A stretch of DNA of 38,273 nt from an uncultured Oscillospiraceae bacterium (GCA_944386995.1 CALXDF010000127.1:1-38273), one strand, 5' to 3'. Counted from the first letter of the stretch, positions 7,639 through 17,211 are shown. The notes: generated by a model not told the origin, from the letters alone. Translations and numbers: made by a program.

Positions 7639-8933
7639 GCCTGTTTCCTCAGTTTACAGATGTAAAACCCGTCTGTCTGGTGGCGCTGGGGCCAGAGGGT
7701 AATATCCCCCGCTGTCTCCCCAACTGCCCCGGGCAAAGAAAAGGGTTCTCGAACAAAGTGCGGTGCCCCACGCAAAAAAGCTTCCACCACGCTTTCGTTC
7801 TCTTCAGGGCGAATCGTACAGGTGGAATAGATCAGCGTACCGCCCGGCTTTACATAACAGGCGGCATTCGACAAAATGGCCCCCTGGATGGCAGGCAGGC
7901 CCGCCAGGTCCTCCGGACGCTTGTAGCGAATGTCCGGCTTTTTGCGGATAATGCCAAGTCCGGAGCAGGGCACATCGCACACAACCACGTCAGCTGTGCC
8001 CACCAATTCTTCCCGCCTGATCCGACCATCTGCCTGAAGGGTACGGATGCAGGCAATACCCAGACGCGCCGCCCCCTGCTCCACCTGCCGCAGTTTATTG
8101 GCGTGGATATCGCAGGAGAGGATCTCCCCCTCATTGTTCATCGCTATCGCCATGGCAAAAGATTTCCCCCCCGGTGCGGCGCACACGTCGATAACCCTGT
8201 CGCCGCTCCGGCACCCAGAGGCCAGACTGACCAGTTTAGCAGCTGCATCCTGGACGAAAAAATGTCCCTGCTGAAATGCCCGGAGACGCTCCAAATCCCC
8301 TACACCGCGCAAGCTGTAGCAGTCCGGCAACCAGGGATGGGGCACTGCGGACGGCAGTTCTGCCTCCAATTCCTCCCTGGAGACAGACAGGGGATTGCGC
8401 TGGATGGACATTGGCACCGGGCGGTTGTTCTCTGCCAAGACCCGTTCGGCCTCTTCCCTGCCCAACAGCTGAACATAGGTGTCCACCAACCATCTCGGGT
8501 GGCTGTATCGGATGGATAGATCCTCCACAGGCGGCAGTGCATCTTTCTCGCGGCAGAGATTGCGCAGAATAGCGTTCACCAGCCCCGCCGCCTTGGCACG
8601 GCGGTGAAATTTGGCCATCTCCACCGCCTGGTTGACTGCAGCACTGGGCGGGACCCTGTCCATCATCAGGATTTGATAAGCCCCAATCCGTAGGATATCC
8701 AAAATCACCGGCTCCAAACTCCGAAGCCCGTTTTTGCAGTATGCTTCAATGCGAAAATCCAACAGCAGCCGGTTTTGTATCACGCCATACGCCAGCGCCG
8801 CAGCCAGGGCAGCATCCCTGCTCTCCAAACCTGCGCGGTTCAGAGCGCTTTTCAGTGCCCCGTCCGCCCAGGCATCCGCCTTCCGGCAGGCGGTAAGCAC
8901 CTCCAGCGCCACCTCACGGGCATTGGTATTCAT
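7635..8933 (-). CDS. rsmB: 16S rRNA (cytosine967-C5)-methyltransferase
   Basis: RsmB (Sun/YloM) methylates C967 of 16S rRNA. The 432-residue protein has an N-terminal NusB-like RNA-binding domain (about 1-140) and a Rossmann methyltransferase domain with the SAM site VIDVCAAPGGKSFAMA. The two active-site cysteines are in DVPCSGLG and in STCTIRPEEN. Length is normal. The gene overlaps the protease gene upstream and rlmN downstream by four bases each, as in the Bacillus yloM-yloN order. Confidence 0.95.
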   Translation of the reverse strand: MNTNAREVALEVLTACRKADAWADGALKSALNRAGLESRDAALAAALAYGVIQNRLLLDFRIEAYCKNGLRSLEPVILDILRIGAYQILMMDRVPPSAAVNQAVEMAKFHRRAKAAGLVNAILRNLCREKDALPPVEDLSIRYSHPRWLVDTYVQLLGREEAERVLAENNRPVPMSIQRNPLSVSREELEAELPSAVPHPWLPDCYSLRGVGDLERLRAFQQGHFFVQDAAAKLVSLASGCRSGDRVIDVCAAPGGKSFAMAIAMNNEGEILSCDIHANKLRQVEQGAARLGIACIRTLQADGRIRREELVGTADVVVCDVPCSGLGIIRKKPDIRYKRPEDLAGLPAIQGAILSNAACYVKPGGTLIYSTCTIRPEENESVVEAFLRGAPHFVREPFSLPGAVGETAGDITLWPQRHQTDGFYICKLRKQA

Positions 8934-9634
8934 CGGCGGCCTCCGCGGTCATTGCGTCCGGCGAAGAGAAGGATAAAGCGCAGCAGCTGCACCACCGATG
9001 TCAGCAGAGCCGCCACGTAGGTCAGCGCCGCAGCGCTGAGGACCTTTTTTGCACCAAGCACTTCCTCATCGTCCAGCAGATGTGCGCTCTCAATGGTCTC
9101 AATAGCCCGGTGGGATGCGTTGTACTCTACTGGCAGTGTTACCAGCTGAAACACCGTGGTCGCACCAAACAGAACGATCCCAGCCAGAAACATGGGCTCA
9201 AAGGACATCACAATCCCAAGGATCAGCAGAACAATCCCAAATTGCGATCCGATCTGGGTCACGGGAATCAGCGCAGAGCGGAGCCGGATCGGCCCATAGC
9301 CCACGGCGTACTGTACGGCGTGGCCCGCCTCGTGGGCGGCCACGCCAACGGCGGCAATGGTGGGGCTGTCATAGACAGACTGGGACAGCCGGATCACATT
9401 GGTGCGCGGATCATAGTGGTCCGTCAGGTTCCCAGCCACCCGCTCAATGCGCACATCGTAGACTCCGTTCTGACGCAGCACCGCCTCTGCGGCCTGAGCG
9501 CCGGTGAGGTAACGCCGGTTGGTAATACGGGAATATTTATTGAAACTGGAGCTGACCTTTGCCTGCGCATAAATCGTAATAAGCAGCACCGGCAAAAGCA
9601 TCATCCAATAGGTATAATCGTAATAAAACAGCAT
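8930..9634 (-). CDS. yugP: YugP-family membrane zinc metallopeptidase
   Basis: A 234-residue integral membrane peptidase of the YugP family. The zinc motif HEAGH is at residues 101-105. A transmembrane helix lies at about 9-25, two more after the active site (about 130-165), and a C-terminal helix near the end. The ATG at 9634 follows GAGAAAGGAT with good spacing; an in-frame TTG at 9652 would overlap the ribosome site. Substrates are unknown in the family. Its insertion between fmt and rsmB differs from the Bacillus order; it is a familiar arrangement in Clostridia as I recall it. Confidence 0.9.
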   Translation of the reverse strand: MLFYYDYTYWMMLLPVLLITIYAQAKVSSSFNKYSRITNRRYLTGAQAAEAVLRQNGVYDVRIERVAGNLTDHYDPRTNVIRLSQSVYDSPTIAAVGVAAHEAGHAVQYAVGYGPIRLRSALIPVTQIGSQFGIVLLILGIVMSFEPMFLAGIVLFGATTVFQLVTLPVEYNASHRAIETIESAHLLDDEEVLGAKKVLSAAALTYVAALLTSVVQLLRFILLFAGRNDRGGRR

Positions 9635-9648
9635 CGGATCATCCTTTC

Positions 9649-10560
9649 TCAAACTTTGATGGGATGCCCAAGCAGATAGGCATCTGCTGCCATGCGCTTG
9701 CCGCCCTCCGGTTGGACCTGGGTAATCAGCACGCTCCGCCCATCTCCGGCGGCCACGGCGATGCCCCGCTTATCAGCGGAAATCACAGTCCCCGGCCGGG
9801 CTGTGGTAGCCCCTCCCACAGCACCCCGATAAACTTTCAGGCGCTTCCCCTCCAGTTCCATGCTGGCACAGGGCCAGGGGATCAGCCCTCTAATCTGATT
9901 GACGATGGTTTGTGCCGGTTTGTTCCAATCAATGGGGGACATCTCCCGGCTGAGCATAGCGGCATAGGGTTCAATCGCCTCACCCTGCGGAGTGCGCTCT
10001 GCTGTGCCGCTGGCAAGTGCCTTTACCGCCTCGCTGAGCGCTTCCGCTCCCAAAGCAGCCAAGCGCTCGGTGAGTTCTGCGGCATCCTCCTCCGGGTCGA
10101 TCGGGGTTTTCTTTACCAGGATAATATCTCCGGCATCCAATTCCACCCCTAAGTGCTGTACGGTGACCCCAGTCTCCGAATCCCCCTGGAGAATGGCCCA
10201 GTTGATAGGGGCCGCTCCCCGGTAGTGGGGCAGGATACTGCTGTGTACGTTAATGGCCGCCACCGTCGGGATCTCCAGCAGGGATTTTGGCAAAATCTTA
10301 CCATAGGCCACCACCACAAGCAGTTCCGGATGCAGATCCCGCACCTGCTGCAGGACCGCCTCATCCCGGACAGTTGTGGGCTGGAAAACCGTCAGGCCGT
10401 GCGCCAAAGCGGCAGTTTTCACCGGGGAGGGGATCATTTTCATCCGGCTGCGGGGCTTGTCCGGCTGGGTAAACACTGCTGCCACCTCGTGGTCGTCTGC
10501 CAGCAGCCGCTCCAGAGAGGGGACGGCAAAATCCGGCGTTCCCATAAAAACGATCTTCAT
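9649..10560 (-). CDS. fmt: Methionyl-tRNA formyltransferase
   Basis: Fmt formylates initiator Met-tRNA with 10-formyl-tetrahydrofolate. The 303-residue protein has the N-terminal formyltransferase domain with MKIVFMGTPDFA at the start, the catalytic region SSILPHYRGAAPINWAI, and the C-terminal tRNA-binding domain from about 205. The ATG follows GGGGGAGAGG. It overlaps the def stop codon by four bases, so the enzymes adding and removing formyl groups are translationally coupled. Confidence 0.96.
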   Translation of the reverse strand: MKIVFMGTPDFAVPSLERLLADDHEVAAVFTQPDKPRSRMKMIPSPVKTAALAHGLTVFQPTTVRDEAVLQQVRDLHPELLVVVAYGKILPKSLLEIPTVAAINVHSSILPHYRGAAPINWAILQGDSETGVTVQHLGVELDAGDIILVKKTPIDPEEDAAELTERLAALGAEALSEAVKALASGTAERTPQGEAIEPYAAMLSREMSPIDWNKPAQTIVNQIRGLIPWPCASMELEGKRLKVYRGAVGGATTARPGTVISADKRGIAVAAGDGRSVLITQVQPEGGKRMAADAYLLGHPIKV

Positions 10561-11087
10561 GCCTCTCCCCCATCCTCCTTTTCGATCTCCTCCACGTCGT
10601 ATCCCTGTTCCTTATAATAGGCCAGCAGTTCCTCGTCGCTCAGGAAGTGATCAATGTGTTCCGTGTACAGGTGACCGTCCAGATGCTCGAGCTCGTGGCA
10701 GAAGCAGCGGGCCGTGAGATCATACCCCTCCGCCTCGAACCAATTGCCGTCCCGATCCTGGGCCCGCACCCGGACAAATTCCGGCCGGGTTACCATTCCG
10801 GTCTTGCCGGGGATACTGAGGCACCCCTCAGGGCCTGTCTGCTCCCCCTCGGCATCAATGATCTCCGGATTGATCAGTTCCAGGATCTCCTCTTCATCAT
10901 TCATCACCACCACAGCCCGGCGAAGAATGCCCACCTGCGGGGCTGCCAGCCCGACCCCGTTGGCCTGGAGCAGTGTCTCTTTCATATCATCCAGCAGCTC
11001 ATGGAGCCTCTCATCAAAATTGCTCACAGGGCGGCAGACCTTGGTCAGGATCTCATCCCCCTGCAGTACGATCTTTCGTAAGGCCAT
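10557..11087 (-). CDS. def: Peptide deformylase
   Basis: Removes the formyl group from nascent proteins; a metalloenzyme. The three family motifs are present in 176 residues: GVGLAAPQ (44-51), EGCLS (87-91, Cys89 as metal ligand) and HELEH (131-135). The C-terminal tail is acidic. A clear AGGAGG precedes the ATG. It is followed by fmt and preceded 11 bases away by priA, the usual Firmicutes order. Confidence 0.96.
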   Translation of the reverse strand: MALRKIVLQGDEILTKVCRPVSNFDERLHELLDDMKETLLQANGVGLAAPQVGILRRAVVVMNDEEEILELINPEIIDAEGEQTGPEGCLSIPGKTGMVTRPEFVRVRAQDRDGNWFEAEGYDLTARCFCHELEHLDGHLYTEHIDHFLSDEELLAYYKEQGYDVEEIEKEDGGEA

Positions 11088-11098
11088 AATGGCGCCTC

Positions 11099-13564
11099 CT
11101 AATCTAATGCATTGCAGTCAATAAACAAGTTCAGGCTGCGATTTTCTTTCTGATTGTAAAATGCTTTCAAATAATAGCCAAGGAGTTCCCGGGTCTGATG
11201 ATCGTTTTTTCCAACCCACAGCACCCGGTAGCGGTAGCGGTTGTTCATTTTCAGAATCGGGGCTGGCGCCGGTCCCAGCACCTCCACCCCCATGTTGGCG
11301 GCGGAGGGGTAAGCCAGACCCATGCGCATTCCATCCCGCAGCTTGGCGGCCGCCCGGAGGACAGCCCCCTCCTCAGCGCCAGAGACGGTGAGGGTAAAGA
11401 GATCCGCAAAGGGCGGGTAGCGGCGGACCCGCCGCATGCGAATTTCCGACTGGTAGAAAGCGGCATAGTCCTGGTTTGCCGCAGCAAGAATAATATCGTT
11501 GTCCGGGTTGTAGGTCTGGATCACTGCCCGTCCCTCTTTCTCTCCCCGGCCAGCCCGGCCAACCACCTGCGTCAGCAGGCTGAACGTCCGCTCTGCGGCG
11601 CGGAAGCTGTCCAAATACAAAGACAGGTCGGCCGCAAGGACCCCCACCAGCGTTACATTTTCAAAGTCCAGCCCTTTTGCCACCATCTGAGTGCCCAAAA
11701 GGATCGGAACCCGCTGGGTGCGGAAGGTCTGGAGGATCTTCTCCGGTCCGCCGGCGGTGGTATCCGCATCCATCCTCAGGATCTGAACTCCGGGGAAGAG
11801 GGACCTCAACTCCTCCTCCACCTTCTGCGTCCCAATGCCTACATGCTTCATCAGTCCGCCGCAATCATCGCAGGTATCCCAAGCCCGCTCCGAGTGCCCG
11901 CAGTAATGACACATGAGCCGCTGATTGGCACTATGATAGGTCATGGGGACGCTGCACCGGGGACATTCCGGGACTGCACCGCACTCCCCGCAGACAAGCA
12001 TACGGCTGTTGCCGCGGCGGTTCAGGAACAGAATACTCTGTTCTCCCCGCTCTATATTCTGCTGTAACTGCTCATACAATACACCGCTGATGCTACCGCT
12101 GTTGCCGCGCTTCACCTCCTGGCGCAAGTCCGCCAGGAGAACCCGGGGCAGCGGCCGGTCCTGATAGCGCTTCTGAATCGAAAAAGCGTGATAACGGCCG
12201 GTCTTGGCAAAATAGGCGCTCTCCACTGTGGGGGTGGCAGAGCCCAGCAGCAGCACAGCATTTTGCTCTGTACAGAGGAATTTTGCCACATCCCGCGCGT
12301 GGTAGCGGGGCAGGTTCTCGGACTGGTAGCTGTTCTCCTGCTCCTCGTCCAAAATCACCATCCCCAGGTTCGGCAGTGGGGCAAACACGGCGCTTCGGGT
12401 CCCCAGCACCACCTGCACCTCTCCCCGGCGGATGCGCTTCCACTGGTCGTATCGCTCACTCAGGCGCAGAGCACTGTGAAGCATGGCCACCTTGTCTCCA
12501 AAATAGGCGGAGAACTTCTCCATCATCTGCGGGGTTAAGGCGATCTCCGGTACCAGGATCATGCCAGTCCTTCCGGCCGCAATGACCTCCTGCAGAAGCC
12601 GGATATACACCAAGGTCTTGCCGCTGCCGGTAACACCATAAAGCAGAGCACAAGCAGGTTTCCCGGCCCGGAAGAGATCCAAAATTCCCTCATAGGCGCG
12701 CTGCTGCTCCTCATTGAGCCGGATTGGCGCGCCCGGCTCCCGGCCGCTGAGAGTGGGCACCCGGTACTGCTCCTCCTCTTCCATGGTGACAATCCCTGCC
12801 TTCTCCAGATTCCGGAGCGTGGCGGCAGAGGCACCGGTAAAATAGCACAGGTCAGAGGACAGGGCGCTGCCAACCGTACAGAGCAGTTTCACCACCTCGT
12901 AGCGGAGCGGAGCAGATCGCCGTTTGGCCTCCGCAGCAGCCATAGCCTCTTCCGGAGAGACTGCCAAGGTCACCCGCTTGACCATCTTATCGGAGAGGCG
13001 GCGGCTGGTCGTTGTTTCCGCAGAAAGCAGTTCCAGGCCGACCAGCTCTTTGAGAGCAACTGTCACGCTGTCTCCAAACCGGCTCTTGAGCTGATCGAAC
13101 TCCATACTGCCGCCAGCGGCAGTGATGGCACTGTAAACCGCTCCGGCCTGCTCATTTCCGGCCAGCTTGGTTTCAACCAATTCCTCTGTCCACTGCCCGG
13201 AAACATGGTAACTCTCCCGAATGCGATACCAGAGTCCGGCAGGCAGAATGGCTTTCACTGCGTCGTAAATCGTGCAGAAATACCGCTCCCGCAGCCAGAA
13301 CGCCAGGCGCATCTGCCTCTGGTCCATCACGGGCGCACGGTCCAGCACAGCGGTAATGGTTTTCAGCTCCGGTTTCTTCTCCCCCTCATAGGTACTCAGG
13401 ATCAGAGCCTCCGAGCGCTTGTTTCCACGGCCAAAAGGCACAGTGACGCGAACGCCCGCCTGTGCCTTTTCCTCAAGAGATGGAGGAACAATATAATCGT
13501 ATGGCTTGTCATAGACATAAGCAGCGGCAGCTACCGCCACCCTGGCCAGCAAGACCTGCTCCAT
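11099..13564 (-). CDS. priA: Primosomal replication restart helicase PriA
   Basis: PriA reloads the replicative helicase at stalled forks. The 821-residue protein has the N-terminal DNA 3'-end-binding domain (about 1-110), Walker A GVTGSGKT at 310-317, a Walker B written DEEQ at 406-409, and eight zinc-ligand cysteines: 525, 528, 534, 537, 552, 555, 565 and 568. The helicase C-terminal motif VVGRAGRGEKEG is intact. The fourth residue of the DEEH box is Gln here instead of the usual His. The rest is canonical, so I regard this as a lineage variant. The ATG follows GGGAGGCGGA. Confidence 0.95.
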   Translation of the reverse strand: MEQVLLARVAVAAAAYVYDKPYDYIVPPSLEEKAQAGVRVTVPFGRGNKRSEALILSTYEGEKKPELKTITAVLDRAPVMDQRQMRLAFWLRERYFCTIYDAVKAILPAGLWYRIRESYHVSGQWTEELVETKLAGNEQAGAVYSAITAAGGSMEFDQLKSRFGDSVTVALKELVGLELLSAETTTSRRLSDKMVKRVTLAVSPEEAMAAAEAKRRSAPLRYEVVKLLCTVGSALSSDLCYFTGASAATLRNLEKAGIVTMEEEEQYRVPTLSGREPGAPIRLNEEQQRAYEGILDLFRAGKPACALLYGVTGSGKTLVYIRLLQEVIAAGRTGMILVPEIALTPQMMEKFSAYFGDKVAMLHSALRLSERYDQWKRIRRGEVQVVLGTRSAVFAPLPNLGMVILDEEQENSYQSENLPRYHARDVAKFLCTEQNAVLLLGSATPTVESAYFAKTGRYHAFSIQKRYQDRPLPRVLLADLRQEVKRGNSGSISGVLYEQLQQNIERGEQSILFLNRRGNSRMLVCGECGAVPECPRCSVPMTYHSANQRLMCHYCGHSERAWDTCDDCGGLMKHVGIGTQKVEEELRSLFPGVQILRMDADTTAGGPEKILQTFRTQRVPILLGTQMVAKGLDFENVTLVGVLAADLSLYLDSFRAAERTFSLLTQVVGRAGRGEKEGRAVIQTYNPDNDIILAAANQDYAAFYQSEIRMRRVRRYPPFADLFTLTVSGAEEGAVLRAAAKLRDGMRMGLAYPSAANMGVEVLGPAPAPILKMNNRYRYRVLWVGKNDHQTRELLGYYLKAFYNQKENRSLNLFIDCNALD

Positions 13565-13621
13565 TCCTCCGCCTCCCTTCTGCTGTTACACCCCGCCCAT
13601 CTGGGCGAGTTCCGGAAAGTA

Positions 13622-13843
13622 TTATGCCTCCTCTTCCTGGATCACCACATCGGTGGCATCCACACGGATCTTGCTGTCAGCCACCTCCTGGATCGCCATC
13701 GTCACAGGCTTCTCATACAACTCGTAGCCTTCTTTTTCAGCTTCTTCCGCAATCTGGCGGGCCCGACGGGCCACTACATTCACCAGCAAATAACGATTGG
13801 GTACGTTGGCAGTAAGCTTGTTCATAGCGGGATAGAGCATCAT
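13622..13843 (-). CDS. rpoZ: DNA-directed RNA polymerase omega subunit
   Basis: A 73-residue omega subunit, which helps assemble beta-prime into RNA polymerase. It starts MMLYPAMNKL, then NRYLLVNVVARRARQIAE, the conserved helix with the RYxLV...ARRAR pattern, followed by KPVTMAIQEVADSKI. The end is acidic (VVIQEEEA), as is usual. It lies between gmk and priA; coaBC, found at this point in Bacillus, is absent. Confidence 0.93.
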   Translation of the reverse strand: MMLYPAMNKLTANVPNRYLLVNVVARRARQIAEEAEKEGYELYEKPVTMAIQEVADSKIRVDATDVVIQEEEA

Positions 13844-13870
13844 AATGACATACTTCCTTTCTATTGCAGT

Positions 13871-13889
13871 GGGACAGCCAGCCTGTCCC
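13871..13889 (-). other. Intergenic hairpin between gmk and rpoZ
   Basis: A 7-bp perfect stem (GGGACAG at 13871-13877 with CTGTCCC at 13883-13889) and a 5-base loop directly after the gmk stop codon. No T-run follows on the minus strand, so it is not a canonical terminator. It might protect an mRNA 3' end or act as a partial attenuator. Confidence 0.4.
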
Positions 13890-13893
13890 GGTT

Positions 13894-14505
13894 TTACAGA
13901 ATATTCTCCAGACGGCCAGTCACAAAATCGTAGCGTTCCCTGGCCCGGCAGTGCTCAGCAGTGATAATCGCCTGGATCTCCTCCACTGCCTGATCCAGGT
14001 CACTGTTGATCACCAGGTAATCGTAGTATCGGGCCAGCAGGATATCCTCCCGGCTGCGCTCCAGGCGGCGCCGAACCTTTTCCGGGTCCTCAGTCCCCCG
14101 GCCCACCAGCCGGCGCTCCAGCTCTTCCCAGGATGGAGGCGCAATAAAAATACGGACTACGTCCGGGCGCTGCCGATGAACCTGTTCCGCCCCCTGGACC
14201 TCGATATCCAGGATCACATCCTTGCCGCTGTCCATGGCCTCATCCACATATTTCTTTGGCGTCCCATAGAGATTACCGACAAACTCCGCATGTTCCAAAA
14301 AGGCATTGCGGTCAATCCACTCCAGAAAACGCTCCCGGCTGAGGAAGTGATAGTCCACACCGTCTATCTCCCCTGGTCTGGGGGCGCGGGTAGTGGCAGA
14401 GACAGAAAAATACAAGTTTTCTCTGCTCTCAAAAAGCCTCTTGATGATCGTCCCCTTGCCGACTCCAGATGGTCCGGCAATAATAAAAGTCTTCCCCCTA
14501 TACAT
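13894..14505 (-). CDS. gmk: Guanylate kinase
   Basis: Phosphorylates GMP to GDP. The 203-residue protein has the P-loop GPSGVGKGT at 11-19 and the GMP-binding segment around [19 protein letters not shown]. The ATG at 14505 was chosen because GGAGGGGGAAGAGG precedes it and the P-loop then sits at the usual distance; the frame stays open upstream only because it overlaps remA. The gene begins inside the last codons of remA. The remA-gmk-rpoZ order is standard in Firmicutes. Confidence 0.96.
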   Translation of the reverse strand: MYRGKTFIIAGPSGVGKGTIIKRLFESRENLYFSVSATTRAPRPGEIDGVDYHFLSRERFLEWIDRNAFLEHAEFVGNLYGTPKKYVDEAMDSGKDVILDIEVQGAEQVHRQRPDVVRIFIAPPSWEELERRLVGRGTEDPEKVRRRLERSREDILLARYYDYLVINSDLDQAVEEIQAIITAEHCRARERYDFVTGRLENIL

Positions 14506-14782
14506 CCTCTTCCCCCTCCAGTTCCGTGGGCTCCACACCCAGCCTCGGCGCAAGCTTTTCCACGGGCAGTCCGGAAAGCACCACATGGTCACTGTCCATG
14601 ATCAACACCGTCCGGGTTTTGCGTCCGAACGTAGCGTCAATCAGCATGCTGCGTTCCCGTGCCTCAGAGACCATACGCTTGATGGGTGCCGAGTCCGGGC
14701 TCACCACAGCGATGAGCCGCTGGGTGGAGATCATATTCCCATAGCCGATATTCACCAGCTTGACCGATGTTTCCTCACTCAA
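14498..14782 (-). CDS. remA: RemA/DUF370 family DNA-binding regulator
   Basis: A 94-residue RemA (YlzA) homologue. It keeps the family core: [36 protein letters not shown] and the strongly conserved [12 protein letters not shown]. In B. subtilis RemA binds DNA as a higher-order ring and activates matrix and osmoprotection genes. Here the acidic C-terminal tail is longer than in Bacillus. It overlaps yicC upstream and gmk downstream. Target genes in this organism cannot be inferred. Confidence 0.93.
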   Translation of the reverse strand: MSEETSVKLVNIGYGNMISTQRLIAVVSPDSAPIKRMVSEARERSMLIDATFGRKTRTVLIMDSDHVVLSGLPVEKLAPRLGVEPTELEGEEDV

Positions 14783-15653
14783 TGTTCTGCACCTGCTCCC
14801 GAATCTTCTCCACTTCGGCTTTCAGATCTACCACTTTTCTGGCAATCGCAACATCGTTGCATTTGGAGCCGATTGTGTTGGCCTCCCGGTTGACCTCTTG
14901 GATCAAAAAGTCCAGTTTCCGCCCCACCGGTTCGCTTCCCTGCAGCATGATTCGCAGCTGGGACAAATGACTGCGCAGTCGAACCGTCTCCTCATCCACA
15001 GCCACTTTGTCGGCAAAAATGGCTGCCTCTGTTAAAATTCGGCTTTCATCAATGGTCGTACTGTTCAAGACTTCCTGCATCCGGGCCAGCAGTTTCTCGC
15101 GGTACTCCGCCACCGTCTGGGGGGAGCGCTCCTCCACCGCTGCTGTCAGGGCTTCAATGGTATCCAGCCGGCCGAGAAGATCTTCCGCAAGTTTCGCTCC
15201 CTCGGTCTCCCGCATGGCATTGTACGCCGAGATCGCCCGGGTGAGAACTGCACAAATGTCGGCGCTGACCGCCTCCAGATCCTCCTCGGCTTTGGTAACC
15301 GTGAGCACATCCGGAAAGCGGGCTAACCGGTAAGCAGTCAGGTCCGGCACCAGACCATAGTTCCGCTCCAGCTCACCAATCGCACGGAGATACCCCTCAG
15401 CCAACGGCTTATTTACCGCAACCACGGCGCTCTCTGCCTCGGTCTCATCAATGGTAATGAATACGTCCACCTTGCCGCGGGACACGGCCTTCTGGACCAG
15501 AGCCTTAACTTTGTCCTCTGCAAAGATGTAGACCCGGGGCATTTTGACCGTGCAGTCCAGATAGCGGTTATTGACACTGCGCAGCTCCACAGTGATATCC
15601 CGGCCGTTTCGCGTCTCCCGGGCCCGGCCGTAGCCCGTCATGCTTTTGATCAT
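14775..15653 (-). CDS. yicC: YicC-family endoribonuclease
   Basis: A 292-residue YicC/YloC protein, a family of endoribonucleases involved in RNA turnover. It starts [12 protein letters not shown] and contains [11 protein letters not shown], both hallmarks. The C-terminal DUF1732 half has the [15 protein letters not shown] region and ends with [22 protein letters not shown] 15653 follows GGGAGGAAGATGAGAAT; longer in-frame starts would overlap the DnaJ-like gene. It overlaps remA by eight bases. Confidence 0.95.
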   Translation of the reverse strand: MIKSMTGYGRARETRNGRDITVELRSVNNRYLDCTVKMPRVYIFAEDKVKALVQKAVSRGKVDVFITIDETEAESAVVAVNKPLAEGYLRAIGELERNYGLVPDLTAYRLARFPDVLTVTKAEEDLEAVSADICAVLTRAISAYNAMRETEGAKLAEDLLGRLDTIEALTAAVEERSPQTVAEYREKLLARMQEVLNSTTIDESRILTEAAIFADKVAVDEETVRLRSHLSQLRIMLQGSEPVGRKLDFLIQEVNREANTIGSKCNDVAIARKVVDLKAEVEKIREQVQNIE

Positions 15654-15679
15654 ATTCTCATCTTCCTCCCTACACAGTA

Positions 15680-16324
15680 TCAGCACCAGAAAAAGCGCAC
15701 CCCGCCGCAAGTGACAGCGTTGCACAGGCAATAGGCGCAGGCCAGCCGCCCGCACATATTATCGCCGCAGCCGCTGGTAAAAACTTCATACCCCTCCGGG
15801 CGGTATGACTGTGCGCTGCTGGACAGCCGCTCCAGTGCCTGGGCATATTCCATATTTCCAGGCGCAAGCTGACAGGCGGTCTCATAATTGCGCCTGGCCT
15901 CGTCCAGCCAGCCGCGCCGCTGACAGATCACGCCCTTGAGAAAGTACCACTCGCCGTTGTGCTCTAAAAGAATGGACAGCAGGTGGTCGGCCATGTGGAG
16001 GTCGCCTCTGGTGATTGCAGCCCGGATCTCACGGAAACGAGGATCTGTCTGGGCACCATAACTCCCATAGCCGCCATAGCCGGAAGCTGACCGACCATAG
16101 GCACCAGAGGGGTTGCTGGAGGCCCCGCGGCCGCTCCCGCGCATCCTCATGATCGTATCATAGGCCTCGTTGATCTCCTTCATCTTCTCTTGGGCCAAGT
16201 CCTCCAGCGGGCTGTCGTGGTAATTGTCCGGATGATATTTGCGTGCCAATTCCCGATAGGCCTTTTTAACCTCCTCGTCAGAGGCGGTGCTGGGGACATT
16301 CAGAATCTTGTAAGGGTCGTTCAT
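15680..16324 (-). CDS. J-domain protein with TPR-like middle and Cys-rich tail
   Basis: A 214-residue DnaJ-type co-chaperone. The J domain occupies about 1-60 with HPD at 31-33. A Gly/Ser/Tyr-rich linker (about 65-93) leads to a short TPR-like region (about 95-165, with LLEHNGEWYFLKGVICQRRG and ARRNYETACQLAP). The last 32 residues contain seven cysteines, ending in FFWC. It lacks the zinc-finger and substrate domains of true DnaJ, so it is a specialised J protein that would stimulate a DnaK. Its start overlaps the stop of the DUF5685 gene by four bases, suggesting a shared function. The Cys-rich end could bind metal or anchor the protein; function unknown. Confidence 0.85.
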   Translation of the reverse strand: MNDPYKILNVPSTASDEEVKKAYRELARKYHPDNYHDSPLEDLAQEKMKEINEAYDTIMRMRGSGRGASSNPSGAYGRSASGYGGYGSYGAQTDPRFREIRAAITRGDLHMADHLLSILLEHNGEWYFLKGVICQRRGWLDEARRNYETACQLAPGNMEYAQALERLSSSAQSYRPEGYEVFTSGCGDNMCGRLACAYCLCNAVTCGGVRFFWC

Positions 16325-17211
16325 ACCTGCTCCTTCTTACCGCGGAGGCCCCTCCTGCTCTCCGCAGCGCGAAATGTTCCTTCTAAAACCGCATTGCCCA
16401 CACAATACAGGCCCTGGTAGACGGTCGAGCGAATGATCGGACTCCACACGCCGAAATCCCACAGCTCATAGGCCGCAGCCATCTGGCGGATCGAGGCATC
16501 CAGCGTGGACACAACCACGTCCCGGGCTTGTCCGGTCAGAATTCCGTCTTTCAGGGAAAAGCGCAGGGAAATTGGGTTGTAATTCCCGCTTTCCACATCT
16601 TTTTTTAAATCATCCAGGGCATCCACCAGATAGATCCACCGCCCCAAGTGGTAAAGCAAGTGCTCCAGGACCCGCCGCCGGACCGGCTCTTCCACCTCTC
16701 CGGCCACGCTGGACAGCAGTGCGGCAAAGGTGTCTGCCGGCTCGTCCAGAGATGGGCAGCCAGCTTTCTCCAGCTCGGAAAGACGCTCCAACTCCCGCCG
16801 GGCGGCAGCATCCAGCGCCGGATGCAGGCCGGCCGCTCGCCGGTAAGCCCGTCCCATCGCGGCTCCGGCTGCCTGGAACCCCAAGCAACGGACCCCGCGG
16901 CTGTCCTCCGCCCCGTCCCGGAGCTTCCAGTAGGTAAAAAGGATACTCACATCTGCCGCCAGGTCCAGCGCCGGATTTTCACATGCCACCGGGCGCTTTT
17001 TGAAAGGCCCTGCAATACACCGGCGGTTCTCTGTCCCGATCGTTCCAGACAGAAGAGCCGCCAGGAAGGTAAAATCATAGTTGAGCACCATGCGGCATAC
17101 CGCCCCGTACCGTCTGGCCAGGGTATGGCACAGGCCGCAGTACAGGGCGCGGTAGCGCTGTTCTTCTTCCGCCGTCAGTTTATCCGGGGCTGGCTGTACA
17201 TATCCAAACAT
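16321..17211 (-). CDS. DUF5685 family protein
   Basis: A 296-residue protein of unknown function, recognised as DUF5685 by its start MFGYVQPAPDKLT and the motif YRALYCGLCHTLARRYG, followed by a second Cys pair in RRCIAGPFKKRPVACENPAL. Four N-terminal cysteines could form a metal site. The rest is helical and soluble, with LGRWIYLVDALDDLKKDVE, an Asp-rich segment that resembles the metal-binding Asp motifs of all-helical enzymes. It is coupled by ATGA to the J-domain gene, and starts three bases after the rseC stop with only a weak ribosome site. I know of no established function. Confidence 0.8.
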   Translation of the reverse strand: MFGYVQPAPDKLTAEEEQRYRALYCGLCHTLARRYGAVCRMVLNYDFTFLAALLSGTIGTENRRCIAGPFKKRPVACENPALDLAADVSILFTYWKLRDGAEDSRGVRCLGFQAAGAAMGRAYRRAAGLHPALDAAARRELERLSELEKAGCPSLDEPADTFAALLSSVAGEVEEPVRRRVLEHLLYHLGRWIYLVDALDDLKKDVESGNYNPISLRFSLKDGILTGQARDVVVSTLDASIRQMAAAYELWDFGVWSPIIRSTVYQGLYCVGNAVLEGTFRAAESRRGLRGKKEQV

